A stretch of DNA of 64,000 nucleotides, taken from positions 1 through 64,000 of the forward strand of contig WIXG01000378.1 in the NCBI GenBank assembly GCA_009869945.1. The letters run 5' to 3'. How positions within the stretch are numbered: the stretch's first letter is position 1; each line of letters opens with the position of its first letter. The notes under the pieces are model-generated. The model ran no database searches, was not told where the DNA came from, and saw nothing but the letters and a program-made list of their open reading frames with translations. Shown one piece after another: positions 24,494 through 35,539 of this stretch. This DNA comes from Mesaphorura yosii (lineage: Eukaryota; Arthropoda; Collembola; Poduromorpha; Tullbergiidae). Both the position numbers and the translations under genes were made by a program.

Positions 24494-27400
24494 ATGAAGG
24501 AAGTTGCGCTGGACATCGAAGCCCCCGTGCCTGACTCGAAGCTAACTCACGTCAACGGGAATGGCCACGGGCTCGTGACCAATGGAGCTAATGTATCAGC
24601 TCCTGTCGCCGCTGGTGGCAGTGATACACCTCACGACACAGAGATCGATATCGAAATCCCTCCAAGCGCAGCAGCGCCAGCAGCAGTGTCGTTAAGGTTA
24701 AGAGGGCCAGCCGAGCATTTGCACGGCGCCGCCAGCGGAGAGGAAACTCCACCAACTCGAACCGCTTCCGAAGAGCATCCTGACCCAGACCTGGAAGACT
24801 GTGCGACGGAAGGCAATCCGTTGACTGGAGGTCCAGAATTTGGCTCTGGCTGTGGGTCACCTGCAGGTGCATCGAGGACTGAGCATCCACCGACAGCGCG
24901 GCACACGGAACCGGACACAGACGACGAAGAGTTATCCAAGACCAAAACCACAATCGTGCATCATCATCCTATCTACGAACAGTACTTGTGCTTTTGTTGT
25001 CCTCAGGTCGTAGCAACCAAACCTCGACTTTTTGTCACAACCTGTTGTGTTCTCTCGCTCCTGGCCGGAGCGCTACTTTCGATCTGCTTCCTCTACCCAG
25101 AAGGAATATTCGGAGTGCAGGCCAAGTTGGCGCACGAGGGCGGCATGTCACCCAACCCTCAACTGATTGGCGGAGGCAAACTGATTCACCATCCGCATCA
25201 GAACCGATACATTCTGCACTCGCCCACTGCGAAGCGAACGTTCAGCAGCCACGTCTCGAGTGGCCACCGCGAAGAGGAGCACGACCATTACGACGACGAG
25301 TCCGCTTCTTCCGGGAGTCTGTACGCGAACTTTGGTCCAATCCTTAACAGTGGCAGGCAGTCACAGTCTCAGCTTGCTGCTGCAGCCACACCTAGCTCTA
25401 AGGATGTGATTAACTTTCATGAACTGACTCAGACTCACAATTACTCCAACGTGATCCAGTCTCGCCTTCTTCACTTTGATCTCAAGGGCGCTCCCCCGAC
25501 CGTGTCCTACATGAAGGAGATTATGAAGCTCGGCAAGGAGGCAGGCATCACTGGCGTCCTGCTCGAGTGGGAAGACACTTTCCCTTGGAAGGGGCGTCTG
25601 GCCAACACGACGCTGGCTGATGATGCGGGCTACAGCGAGGAGCAGGTGCAAGAGATTCTCGACTACGCCGAGCAGGAACTGCAGCTCGAAGTCATTCCAC
25701 TCATTCAGACCTTTGGCCATGTCGAGTACATTCTCAAGAACTCCGAGTTCTTCCACCTGCGCGAAGATCCGAACGATCCTCAATCATTCTGTCCTTCACT
25801 GCCCGACACGCTGGAGGTCATCCAGGAAATGATCAATCAGGTAGGCAAGACGCAGACACAACTTTCTCTTCTCCATTGCCGTGTGCAAGAAATAATTTAA
25901 ATGATCAATTGTACCTTTGCACCGTAGATTGTCGCAGTGCACAAGAATGCAAAGTTCATTCACGTCGGCTGCGATGAAGTGTTCAATATTGGCCTTTGCC
26001 CCTTGTGCACCGCCTCGCGTTCTGGCACGGACGGTCGAAGAAGCTACGATACGATTGAGACTTTGTTCCTCCGGCACGTGAAAAGCGTCGGAGAGATCGT
26101 CAAAGCGGCGGGCATGATTCCCATCATTTGGGACGATATGCTCAGAAGCATCACATACGAGTAAGTGACCTTGTGGCGTGGCAAATAATTTTAAATTCAA
26201 TTTCTGATTGTATTTTTCTTTAGGAAACTTGTTGAGTATAAACTGAGCTATTTTGAGCCGATGGTTTGGGTGTACGCTGAGGACATCGACAAGTTTGTGA
26301 CGGGTGAGCACTGGGCAAAGTACAACCGAATATTTGCGACGGTTTGGGTCGCTGGCTCCTTCAAGGGCGCATTTGGAGAGGCGCTGCAGGTGCCACCGAT
26401 ACAGCGGCATGCCGAGAACACTCAGAATTGGATCCACGTCGTGTCGCGGGAGTCTTCAAACTGGGACTACGGGATCGGTGGCGTTGTGCTGACTGGTTGG
26501 TCACGCTACGATCATTTTGCAGTGCTTTGCGAGCTCCTGCCCGCCTCCATCCCGTCTTTCGTGTATACCTCACTCATTCTGAGCATTCCATCAACAATGG
26601 ACTCGAGTATAATCAAGAACCGAGTTTTCATCCCGTCAAATCTGAACATTACACACATCAGCGTGGATGAGGAGGACTCGCAGGGTACAGGCACTTCAAT
26701 CCTGGCGAGTCGTCGCCGACGTCGCCGAAAGCGGTCTCCCATTCCCGGGAAGAAGTGGGTTCCTCATCCACAATCACTTCGCATCAATGCCGCGCCCATC
26801 TCCACGTTCTCCGGCTCCTCGCACGACGCGACTCAGGATGGTTCCCGCAGCACTATTTGGAAGGCTTCGCAGCAGACTACGAGCATGATCGAGAAATACT
26901 TGCATATCAACTCTGAATTTATACGCTTGCTCCACTGCTCCTTCGACAAACCAATCGCTGAATTCGAGCTTCCGCTTCTGGTGCGAGACGAGGAGGCAGC
27001 GGCGGGCTCTATCTCAGCCGCTGCGTCGTCCGGCTCCTCGGGCTTCATTTCTCGGTGCAATTTCGCTGGAATCCAATTCTACCGCTCTCTACTGCGTCTT
27101 AAATCTCTGCAGGACGAAATCTGGGCGCTTGATGCCAGCCTTACGAGGAATCGCGGCTGGGTTGGCTCGTACAACCAGCGACACAATTTCTCGTCTCCGT
27201 ACCGCGTGGGTGAACTGATCTTCAAGGAGACGCCCAGACTACGAAGGAATCTGAGTCAGCTCGCCAAGGTGTTGGCCAATTCACTGAAGAGGTTGTTTAC
27301 GGGTGCGACGATACTCGAGTGGGTCGAGTTGAACGTCTGGAGTGCTTGGGAGGTGCTGAACAAGTGGGATGCTGTGGGTGACGATCTGAAGGCGGCCAAA

Positions 27401-27511
27401 ATATGGCCCAGACGGCCGCTGCGGAGTCCCGAGCGAATGGTGCGTGATTTGGGCCTCGGGCCGCTTCAGCTGTTCAGCGGAGCGGACTCGAGTGGCAGAG
27501 ACGAACTGTAG
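24494..27511 (+). CDS. HEXD: Hexosaminidase D-like GH20 beta-N-acetylhexosaminidase, type II membrane form
   Basis: Three exons: 24494-25840, 25928-26160 and 26224-27511 (955 aa, about twice human HEXD). An acidic, low-complexity N-terminus of about 175 residues is followed by one hydrophobic segment at about 178-200 (LFVTTCCVLSLLAGALLSIC), suggesting a type II Golgi or surface topology. The GH20 barrel starts near residue 320 (LHFDLKGAPP, then GVLLEWEDTFPW) and carries the catalytic pair in HVGCDEVFNIG near residue 465. WDYGIGGVVLTGWSRYDH belongs to the HEXD-type active site. The enzyme family removes beta-linked GalNAc or GlcNAc. A strongly basic run (RRRRRRKR, about 689-697) resembles a proprotein-convertase site and is followed by a 260-residue tail with low-complexity inserts. 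The catalytic identification is secure; topology and processing are inferred. Confidence 0.88.
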
Positions 27512-28248
27512 GCAGTCCACCTGTGAATTTAGTGTAGTGAACTGAAGTAGAGACGTTGAGTGTCAGTGTCTGTACCTGCTGGAGCTTCTTTTGATACTCA
27601 ATTGCAGAAGGAATCTTTGACAGGCAACCGACAAGAAATACAATACAATAAGATTACAAATGAATGTGATATCAAGTAATCCTTATCCGTACGCGCATAG
27701 CAATTAATAGGAATTCTACGTCAGGCTATCTAGCTTTAAAACGTGCAGCAGCAATGCCCGCGCAATGTGCAGTCCACTGTCCTTCGTCTTCTTCGTCCTC
27801 ATACGCAACAGCAGCCGCCATCACGTACATAAATTAGAATCGCCAAGTCGTATTTTAGTAACTGTGCACAAAATCGTGTTCATTTCCAAGCTCCTCTATT
27901 ACGAATAGTCGTTAGGCTTCGTAAGTATGCAAGCAAGGGCGTAAAGCAGGGATTAATTAAGGGAAACTTGTAATAGCCGTTAGAATTGTTACAGAGTAAA
28001 GAGCACGATGGTTTTAGCAAATGTGTCGACAATCAGTACAATTGTAGGTGGATTAATGAAAGTAATTAATGCTAATTTCATGTGTGACTCCACAATTCAT
28101 GAAAGTCCACACGACGCCTTTTACTATTGACTATTTGGACGTAATTGTTCCCTAATCTCAGCTCCACGAACTGAGACATTCAGCTGCTACTTGGCATTAC
28201 ACAACGAAGCTGCGAAAGTACAAAGTTTTCAACGACAGCAGACTCCTC
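27512..28248. other. Intergenic region after the hexosaminidase gene
   Basis: About 740 bp, A/T-rich, probably including the 3' UTR of the GH20 gene (an AATAAG-like variant signal near 27648). No gene is recognised. Confidence 0.45.
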
Positions 28249-28254
28249 TTTATT
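28249..28254 (-). terminator. Poly(A) signal of the cuticle protein gene
   Basis: AATAAA on the minus strand, 127 bp beyond the stop codon of the RR-1 gene. Confidence 0.6.
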
Positions 28255-28380
28255 GTCATCGAGTAAATGTTAAATGAAATCATACAACCCAATAGTTGGA
28301 AATGGACAGATATGGCACAGATATATAACAATTACACTGATGAGTAATGAGTGCAAACAAAGTCGGTATCGGTCAGCTCA

Positions 28381-28902
28381 TTATTGTCCGAACGCTGCGT
28401 AGCCCGCTCGCAAGTAGCCCAGGTGTTGGTCCCGAATTTCTTTCTGCATCCTGAAGATTTCTTCTCTCGCTCTGACGTTTTCTTCTGGTTCCGGAGGTGG
28501 AGTCGGCAGCTGACCGCTTGCTGGCTGGAATCCGTTCTTGTCCGCCACGTACTGAATCTCTACCACCTGGCCGTTCTCGTCAAAGGTCGTGTAAGATCCT
28601 TCCTTGACTGAAGATGCGGCGGGTCGTCGCACGAATCCTTCCTGCTCGCCACGCAGTCCGTCGGAGAACTCGACGTAGTAGCGGTAGCGCCCGTCACCGA
28701 GATTCGGGGAGATTTCGCGGCGTGTCTCGTACACTTTTGGACGGATGCGCTCGAGCTCTTCGGGGTCCTGCTCAAGTTGACGTGGCTGGGCTTGGCGGAA
28801 CTGCACCGGACGTCGAAATTGCTGTTGCTGCTGGGCGGAAGCTCCGAACGCAAGAGCGACGATGAAGACGGCTGCAAAAGGAAGCATGTCTCTTCTGGCC
28901 AT
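28381..28902 (-). CDS. RR-1 type chitin-binding cuticle protein
   Basis: A single coding exon of 173 aa starts at MARRDMLPFAAVFIVALAFG, a signal peptide. A Gln/Arg/Pro-rich linker follows, then a Rebers-Riddiford chitin-binding domain at about residues 75-140 (YRYYVEFSDGLRGEQEGF, then YTTFDENGQVVEIQYVADKN and GFQPASGQLPTPPP). The ending is typical of the RR-1 class found in flexible cuticle. Such proteins bind chitin in the arthropod exoskeleton. The C-terminal tail is charged (EENVRAREEIFRMQKE). Many cuticle genes split the signal peptide onto a tiny first exon; here the ATG and signal lie in the main exon, so no extra coding exon is needed. This gene is the clearest sign that the genome is arthropod. 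Confidence 0.93.
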   Translation of the reverse strand: MARRDMLPFAAVFIVALAFGASAQQQQQFRRPVQFRQAQPRQLEQDPEELERIRPKVYETRREISPNLGDGRYRYYVEFSDGLRGEQEGFVRRPAASSVKEGSYTTFDENGQVVEIQYVADKNGFQPASGQLPTPPPEPEENVRAREEIFRMQKEIRDQHLGYLRAGYAAFGQ

Positions 28903-29750
28903 GGTCACTTGGTCACTGCTAAGCTGCCCTGCCTTAACTGCCTTTAACGCTGAACGAAATTGGCTTCCTGTTGTTCGTCCACACCCAATAAACTGAAAAC
29001 TGGTTGCCTGATGCGCCTGCGCTTGACACAATCCTGGCATGAAAGACAAACGCGATTGACGACGTTTCTAGATGCCCATCTGAGTCGTAGTTGGCCAGGT
29101 CGAGTTTGTTCGAGTAGGAAAAATAGAAAGTGTGTACGTGCGCGTGCGACGTGCGCGTGCGACGTGCATGACACAAAGTTGTTTCGTGACTTGACCAAGG
29201 GCACCCACACTAAAATAAAGTACCACGGCAGACGATTACATCACAAATGACAAACCATTAATCAGTTGCATCTTCGTGGAATGAATAAATTGGCTTGCTG
29301 AGTATTGATACAAATTCACGAAGCATATAGCCTGATGCTTGATGCCGAACCAAGCATACGCACTGAACAAAGCAAATCCTGAACTACACATGCCATAAGA
29401 AAGAAACCTTATGCGTGATACTTGGCTCTCTATTCGCAAGATTAAGCGGGACTCTCCTTTGTTATTGTTCCGCTTTTGTTCGGCATCGTATCCCATGCTC
29501 TCTTTGATGCCTCAATCTTGCATTAACACTTGCACTGACATTGACATTGCTGTGTTGTGAAACGTTCAACTAATTTACTAGTTTCAATTTCCAACAAATT
29601 ATCAAAGATAGTAAAATCGGTGTTACTGTGCCCTGTGGTTAGCTACTTGCTACATTTTCGTAACTTGTAAGAGATAGGAGCCTTCAGTTCCCTGCTCGAA
29701 ATCTTTTTGGTGTGAGTACTTAAACTTGGATCTCACTGACAAAACTAACA
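28903..29750. promoter_or_regulatory. Divergent intergenic region between cuticle protein gene and MCM2
   Basis: About 850 bp shared by two divergent genes, so it should contain both promoters. It includes a 13-bp tandem repeat at 29136-29167 (unit ACGTGCGCGTGCG) dense in bHLH-PAS-type cores. No clear TATA box was seen. Confidence 0.5.
29136..29167. repeat. 13-bp tandem repeat of ACGTG/GCGTG cores
   Basis: Two exact copies of ACGTGCGCGTGCG (29136-29148 and 29149-29161) plus a six-base partial third copy. Each copy contains ACGTG and GCGTG, the cores bound by ARNT partners such as Sim or HIF and by AhR respectively. It lies 234 bp upstream of the cuticle protein start codon and about 580 bp upstream of MCM2. 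A binding role is inferred. Confidence 0.45.
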
Positions 29751-32700
29751 ATGGTAAGTGCTACCACTGTTTGAATGGGACGCGATCCTCCTTGGTTGAC
29801 AATTAAACTGATTCTGGCCTTGTTCTCGCAATTAGTCTTCACGTGGGGGTCGAACTCCTTCCAGTCGAGCGTCGAGTCGTGGTTCATCCCGAGGTGCACG
29901 AAGCAATGGACGAGACGCCGGGAGTGCCTCATTGTTTAGCCAGAGTGACCGAGACACTGGCAGCCCACCTCCGGAGGAATTTGTCAGACTTGGACTCCCC
30001 CATCGAGGTGATCGGAGGCGCCGAGCTTCGGGCTCGCCGCCATCTCAGCCTGCAGTGAGTGACGATGGAAGCGGAATCGGAGATATGGCTCCCATCTCCC
30101 CAACAAGCCCTCCTGCTAACGAAGACGAGGAAATCTACCAGGGGTTTCGAGACGAAAATGGAGCTGAGAACGACCAACTCTTGACTGACGATGAATCTGA
30201 AGGCGAAGACTTGTTTGGAGATAATATGTACCGGTAAGTACAGTGTACAGGATATATCTACGAAAATCTTAGAACCCAAAACACGACCGGGATTGGAAGC
30301 TTCTAACACATATTTTCAGGGATTATCGCCCGATGCCACACCTGGACCAGTTCGACAGGGAAGGCATCGACCCTGATTCTGATCTGGACGAGTTGTCAAT
30401 TGAAGGACGACGTGAAGCTGAAGCCGTAATGAGACAGAGGGACTTGGCCGAAGGACGGGGCGGTCGAACTAGGAAAGGGTTACTCTATGGTAAATAGTTG
30501 AATAGATTGACACTGCTTTGAGTATTAGCATGCACTACAAAAAGCAAAAAAAAACTGCTTTGATGAACAGATGACGACGACGAGATGGAAACTTTCCGCA
30601 CTAGACGCCGTCGTAAGGAAGAGGAACAGGAGGAAGAAGTGGAGGTGAGTTTAAAGGATAGGTTAATTTGACAAGGTGATTAGTTCTTTCATTAATCGTT
30701 GTGATGTGTTTCTTCGCAGCATGTTTTCGAATCCATTCCCAATTTGGAGGACACTCGTGGGCTTTCTGTAGCACAGTGGTGTTCCCAGGCCGGAACCAAG
30801 TACGAAATCACGAACAGATTCCGCAATTTCCTCAAAACGTGGCGAGATGAGAAGGGCAACATCTTGTACAAGGAGAGAATTCGCAAAATGTGCGAGGAAA
30901 ATCGTGGCGTGCTTGAGGTGGACTTTCGTAATGTGATGGATGCGGATCCGACGCTTGGATTCTTTTTACCCGAAGCACCACGCGAGATGCTAGCCGCATT
31001 TGTGGACGGATTGAAGAAAACGACTCTCTCCTACTTTCCAGACTACGAAGGAGTTACGAAGGAATATTTTGTGCGTATCGCTCATTTGCCAGTCTTGGAG
31101 AACATTCGGAATCTGAGGCAATTTCATTTGAATCAACTTGTAAGTTTGGGTTCATTGACATTGTGTTTCTTTGAGCGTTAGCGCCAATAGTTATATCTTT
31201 CTCTCCAGGTGCGTATCACTGGCGTAATTTCCGGAGCCACAAACATTCTTCCTCAACTCGCAATCACCATGTTTGATTGTGTCAGTTGCGGGTACACTTT
31301 CGGGCCATTCTATCAGAATCAGGAGACTGAAGTGAAACCAGGCTGCTGCCCCAACTGTCAAAAAACCGGCCCTTTCTCGGTCAACATGGAGAAGACTGTC
31401 TACCACAACTACCAACGTCTCACAATTCAAGAAGCTCCCGGAAAAGTTCCTGCGGGTAGGCTGCCTCGTTCTAAGGACGTCATCTGCACAGCTGACATGT
31501 GCGACGTGTGCAAGCCTGGTGACGAAGTGGAAGTCACCGGAATCTATACCAACAACTACGACGGGTCGTTGAACGTCAAGCAAGGATTTCCGTGCTTTGC
31601 GACACTCATCGAAGCAAACTACATTTTGCTGAAGGACGACAAATCGGCCATGGACTCACTCTCCGATGAGGACGTGCGTTTGATTCGAAGCTTGGCAAAG
31701 GATGACCGAATTGCCGAACGAATCTTCGCCAGTATTGCACCGTCCATCTTCGGACATGACGACATCAAGCGAGCCATTGGCTTGGCTCTTTTCGGCGGTG
31801 TGGCCAAGAATCCTGGAAGGAAGCATCAAGTTCGTGGCGACATCAACGTGCTCATGTGTGGAGACCCGGGAACGGCCAAGTCGCAGTTCCTAAAGTACGT
31901 CGAGAAGATTGGCAGCCGCGTTGTGTTCACGACGGGCCAAGGCGCCTCGTCGGTCGGTCTCACTGCGTACGTGCAGCGGTCAACCGTTACGAAAGAGTGG
32001 ACACTTGAAGCCGGTGCACTCGTCCTGGCAGACAAAGGAATCTGTTTGATTGACGAGTTTGACAAGATGAACGACTCGGACCGGACAAGCATTCACGAAG
32101 CCATGGAGCAGCAGAGCATCAGCATTTCCAAGGCCGGAATCGTCACTTCGTTGCGAGCACGATGCGCGATTATTGCAGCTGCAAATCCGCTCGGTGGTCA
32201 GTACGACTCGTCAATGACGTTTGCCGAAAATGTTGAGCTTTCCGAGCCGATTTTGTCGCGTTTCGACTGTCTTTGCGTCGTGCGTGATACTCCAGATCCG
32301 ATTCGTGATGAGAAGCTGGCTCAGTTCGTCGTTAATTCACACATCAGACATCATCCACTGATGCAGGACCACGGCGACAATGACAGCCAAGCAAGCCAAA
32401 ATGATAGCATCACCAGCATGGAAGAAGACGGCACTCCGCGCCCGCGCGACTTCATCGACAAGTTGCCAATCCCCATCCCGAAAGGGGCCGAGCCTGCTGC
32501 GGAGGAGATGGATGTCTTTGACGATTGCCCGTACAGTGACATCGAACCAATTCCTCAGGAGCTGCTTCGCAAGTACATCATCTACGCGAAGGAAACCTCG
32601 AAGCCCAAACTGTACAACATGGACTCGGATCGGATTGCGCACATGTACTCGGAGCTGCGTCGTGAGTCGATGTCCACCGGCAGCGTCCCGATCACCGTCC

Positions 32701-33269
32701 GCCACATTGAGAGCATGATCCGCATGGCTGAAGCACATGCCAAGATGCATCTTCGTGAGTTTGTCAACGACGACGATGTCAACATGGCCATTCGAATGAT
32801 GCTCGAGAGCTTCATAGCCACACAAAAATACTCCGTCATGCACTCGATGAAGAAACAGTTTGGCCGTTATCTCGCGTACAAGAAAGACAACAATGAGCTA
32901 CTCTACTTCTTGCTGAAGCAGTTGATGCTGGATCAAGCACGGTACTTGAGAAACCGCTACCGCACAGTCCAGCGTGTCGTGGAGATTCAGGAAAAGGACT
33001 TCGTCAATCAGGTAATTAGATATAGATAAGCTAGGATTTATTACCAAAACTTAACAATTAAGCATTGACGGCATTGAGCAGTGAATATTTGATAACTTGA
33101 CTAACAGTTCGTCTTTCCTACTTTGATCTTGTAGGCAAAACTTATCAACGTGTACTCGGTTCAGCAATTCTACGAGAGTGAAATCTTCCGGAAGAACAAT
33201 TACATCTACGATGCCCGACGCAAGCTCATCATTCAGACTCTTGCTGATGAGATGGACTTGGATGACTAG
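29751..33269 (+). CDS. MCM2: DNA replication licensing factor MCM2
   Basis: Seven coding exons: 29751-29753 (the start codon alone), 29836-30233, 30320-30489, 30571-30644, 30720-31139, 31209-33011 and 33135-33269 (1000 aa; human MCM2 is 904). The Ser/Arg-rich and acidic N-terminal tail is the usual histone-binding and kinase-target region of MCM2. Then come the MCM N domain with a C4 zinc finger ([13 protein letters not shown] and CCPNC, about 376-406) and the AAA+ core: Walker [10 protein letters not shown] near 573, Walker [10 protein letters not shown], arginine finger SRFD near 705, and a lid and winged-helix C-terminus. MCM2 is one subunit of the MCM2-7 replicative helicase in the nucleus. 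An insert of about 60 acidic/polar residues interrupts the region after HHPLM. Placing the ATG on its own exon is supported by ATG|GTAAGT and an acceptor giving [11 protein letters not shown] in phase. Confidence 0.95.
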
Positions 33270-33458
33270 GAGTATGTGGGTGGAAGCTGGATTGATTAGT
33301 GAGGGATTACGGATTGACTTGACGGAGACAAGCTAACTCCAATTTTGTAGTTATTTTTTCCTTCGTAATTCCATTTCACCATTTTGTGTAACTTTTGAGA
33401 ATTGCGATTGTAATTCATGTCTGAATTTTTTATGTTTTCCATTAACTGCGAATGAAGA

Positions 33459-33464
33459 AATAAA
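33459..33464 (+). terminator. Poly(A) signal of MCM2
   Basis: AATAAA 190 bp past the MCM2 stop codon and 185 bp before the stop codon of the convergent PET117-like gene. Confidence 0.65.
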
Positions 33465-33648
33465 ATGTACTGACAACTGATAAGATAAAGATTCTTGCTT
33501 GTGGCACGCGATATAATATAAATTCGAAGTCACTTACGTCATTCGGTGAAATCAATGCTCAATCAGGTTGAACTTAGCTTCCGGAATGAGGAAAAAGTTC
33601 AACCGTTGGTCATCGCCATCGATTGAAATTGCCCTTATACATCGTCTA

Positions 33649-33822
33649 TCAGTTATCGCCGGATTCGGAAGATCGCTTCTCTTCCTGAGCTCTTAACTGC
33701 GATGCAATGCTTCTATCACGTAAACTCCTTCTTTCATCGTACTGAACGTAGTGCACGTAGAGGACGGTTGAGATCGCGACCACTGTCGCAGCGCCAAATA
33801 TAGTTCTAGCCAGCCATGTCAT
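33649..33822 (-). CDS. PET117-like cytochrome c oxidase assembly protein
   Basis: A single-exon 57-aa protein. The first true ATG gives MTWLARTIFGAATVVAISTV, a single membrane segment, followed by LYVHYVQYDERRSLRDRSIASQ and a short charged tail. PET117 proteins are small inner-mitochondrial-membrane chaperones of cytochrome oxidase (heme A synthase assembly). They share an N-terminal membrane helix, a (Y/V)VH-x-x-Q motif and a basic ERxxLRxGVIxDxxRQ-like helix. The resemblance is good over about 35 residues, but the tail is shorter than in human PET117 (81 aa). A frame extension upstream lacks an ATG. The gene is tail-to-tail with MCM2. It could instead be another small single-pass protein. 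Confidence 0.55.
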   Translation of the reverse strand: MTWLARTIFGAATVVAISTVLYVHYVQYDERRSLRDRSIASQLRAQEEKRSSESGDN

Positions 33823-35539
33823 GATAAGGAACTCCGCCAAGCGCTAATTATTCACTACTGCACTTTCACTGGAATGAATTTATCGGAATCTGCACATTTG
33901 CATTCGCATCGGGCAAGGCAGACTTCCAATTCCAATCATCAATTCGCACTGCTCTCGGTTCAAGTTCGGTTTTCCCACCTCAACTATTCTGTCTCATTGT
34001 GTGCAGTGACGCTTCATGAAACCAAGAAGCTGTGATCATAATCAGTTCTTCCTCGTTTGCTTCGTCGTTTTCCGTCAACGATGTTTCTTGGTGCTGTTTC
34101 TATCAACTTCTATGTCATCATCGCTGTCAAAACTCGGAACTCTTGACATGGATGTACGTGCGAAATCCCAATCACAGGCATGCCAATTGCATTCATTGTT
34201 TGCTTAATCCGAGATCAATGTCAAAACTCAAAGTCAAAGATGAAAAAATCTGTTCTGCTCGAGATCGCCTTTGTATAAAGATTCATTTCATTCTCCCACG
34301 CAACAGGAATTACGAATCAGGCACATTATTGGCTCGATGTCGAAGTCCCTTCACTTCTTCCATATAAATCTTTGTATCATTGAAATCGAAATCTTCAATG
34401 CACCTTGCATGGTCTTGTAACAATTGCAATTGCCTCGGGCTATGAGTTCGTAATACTCGCATCTTGCAAGATTCTTAAAAGTGCCTCATGAAAAGTGAAA
34501 GTGAAGACTGATGAAGGCAAGAAGGCGACAAACCACAACTTCATGCTTCAGTGAGTCGCATCCACGTCCGTTCGTCCGGAGCCCGTCAGTCTCGTCGCTG
34601 TCACCAAACTGGCAGTGACAATGGGCTATTAACACACAAAGTGCTGTCATTAAAATAGTGTTTCGTAATTGAGCTGCGTCTGGATTTTTGTATCGTGAGT
34701 TCGAACAATCTGAAACAGAAAATTCTGGCTCCATGCCTGGTTGCTTGTTCTGATTTGGAGTGTTTAGCATCAAATGTGCTATTAAATTGTTCATTAACCT
34801 GTGCTCGTGCCTCGTGCGGTTCAGGTTGTAGTTCAATCCAGTTGCCGCCCGCTGAAAACCTCCGTCATAAGCCAGAGGAGGCCAAAACAGGAAGAGAATG
34901 GCTGAAGAGTGAAGAATGCAGATGAACTCATGTGGAACCCCTTTTGTCTTCATTGTTGATCAGTATTGCGTGTAACTTTTAGCCAGTCAACGTTGCGTAA
35001 CGTGGAGAGATCACATCATCTCAGTGCCGTAGTCGTGGTCACTCCTGCCTTCGCGAGTTAGCAGTTAGCACAATTAACTCTTAGCACCCGTCTGCATGTG
35101 AAACGGTCGTCGTCGTTAATTCACCTAGTACGCCACCAGTCGTATCTCCATATTAAGACAATCGAGTCGCGGCCAAATTAAGCTAAAACAAGTGGGCAGA
35201 AGAAACGAAAACGAGTCGAGTGGTGGTGCAATACGAATAAGTAATTATTGGTGGAATGCTGACTTACGAGTAAAGTACAATAGACATATACGTAACTCAT
35301 TCACTCATTACAACTTTTGTTGACATTGAGATCTTGATCGCACCCAACGTCAAGACAGGCCAAGTCAGTGTAGGGCTGACAAAGATTGATGAATGAAAGG
35401 TGCGACTTGATTGGATTGTGAAAGAATTCAGTTTCAGTGTTTAGCCACCTGTTCACCAAATTCTTCGCCTGCTATCAGACTTGACTCCGAAATCCAGGAA
35501 ATCTTACTCAGAAGTTGACAATCGCGAATAAAAGCAAGC
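33823..35539. other. Intergenic region
   Basis: About 1.7 kb upstream of both the PET117-like gene (minus) and the two-TM orphan (plus). Short open frames show no recognisable protein features. Presumed promoters only. Confidence 0.45.

Noticed and set aside
32337..32843. 168-codon minus-strand frame
   Set aside because: Antisense to the MCM2 core exon, no family resemblance.
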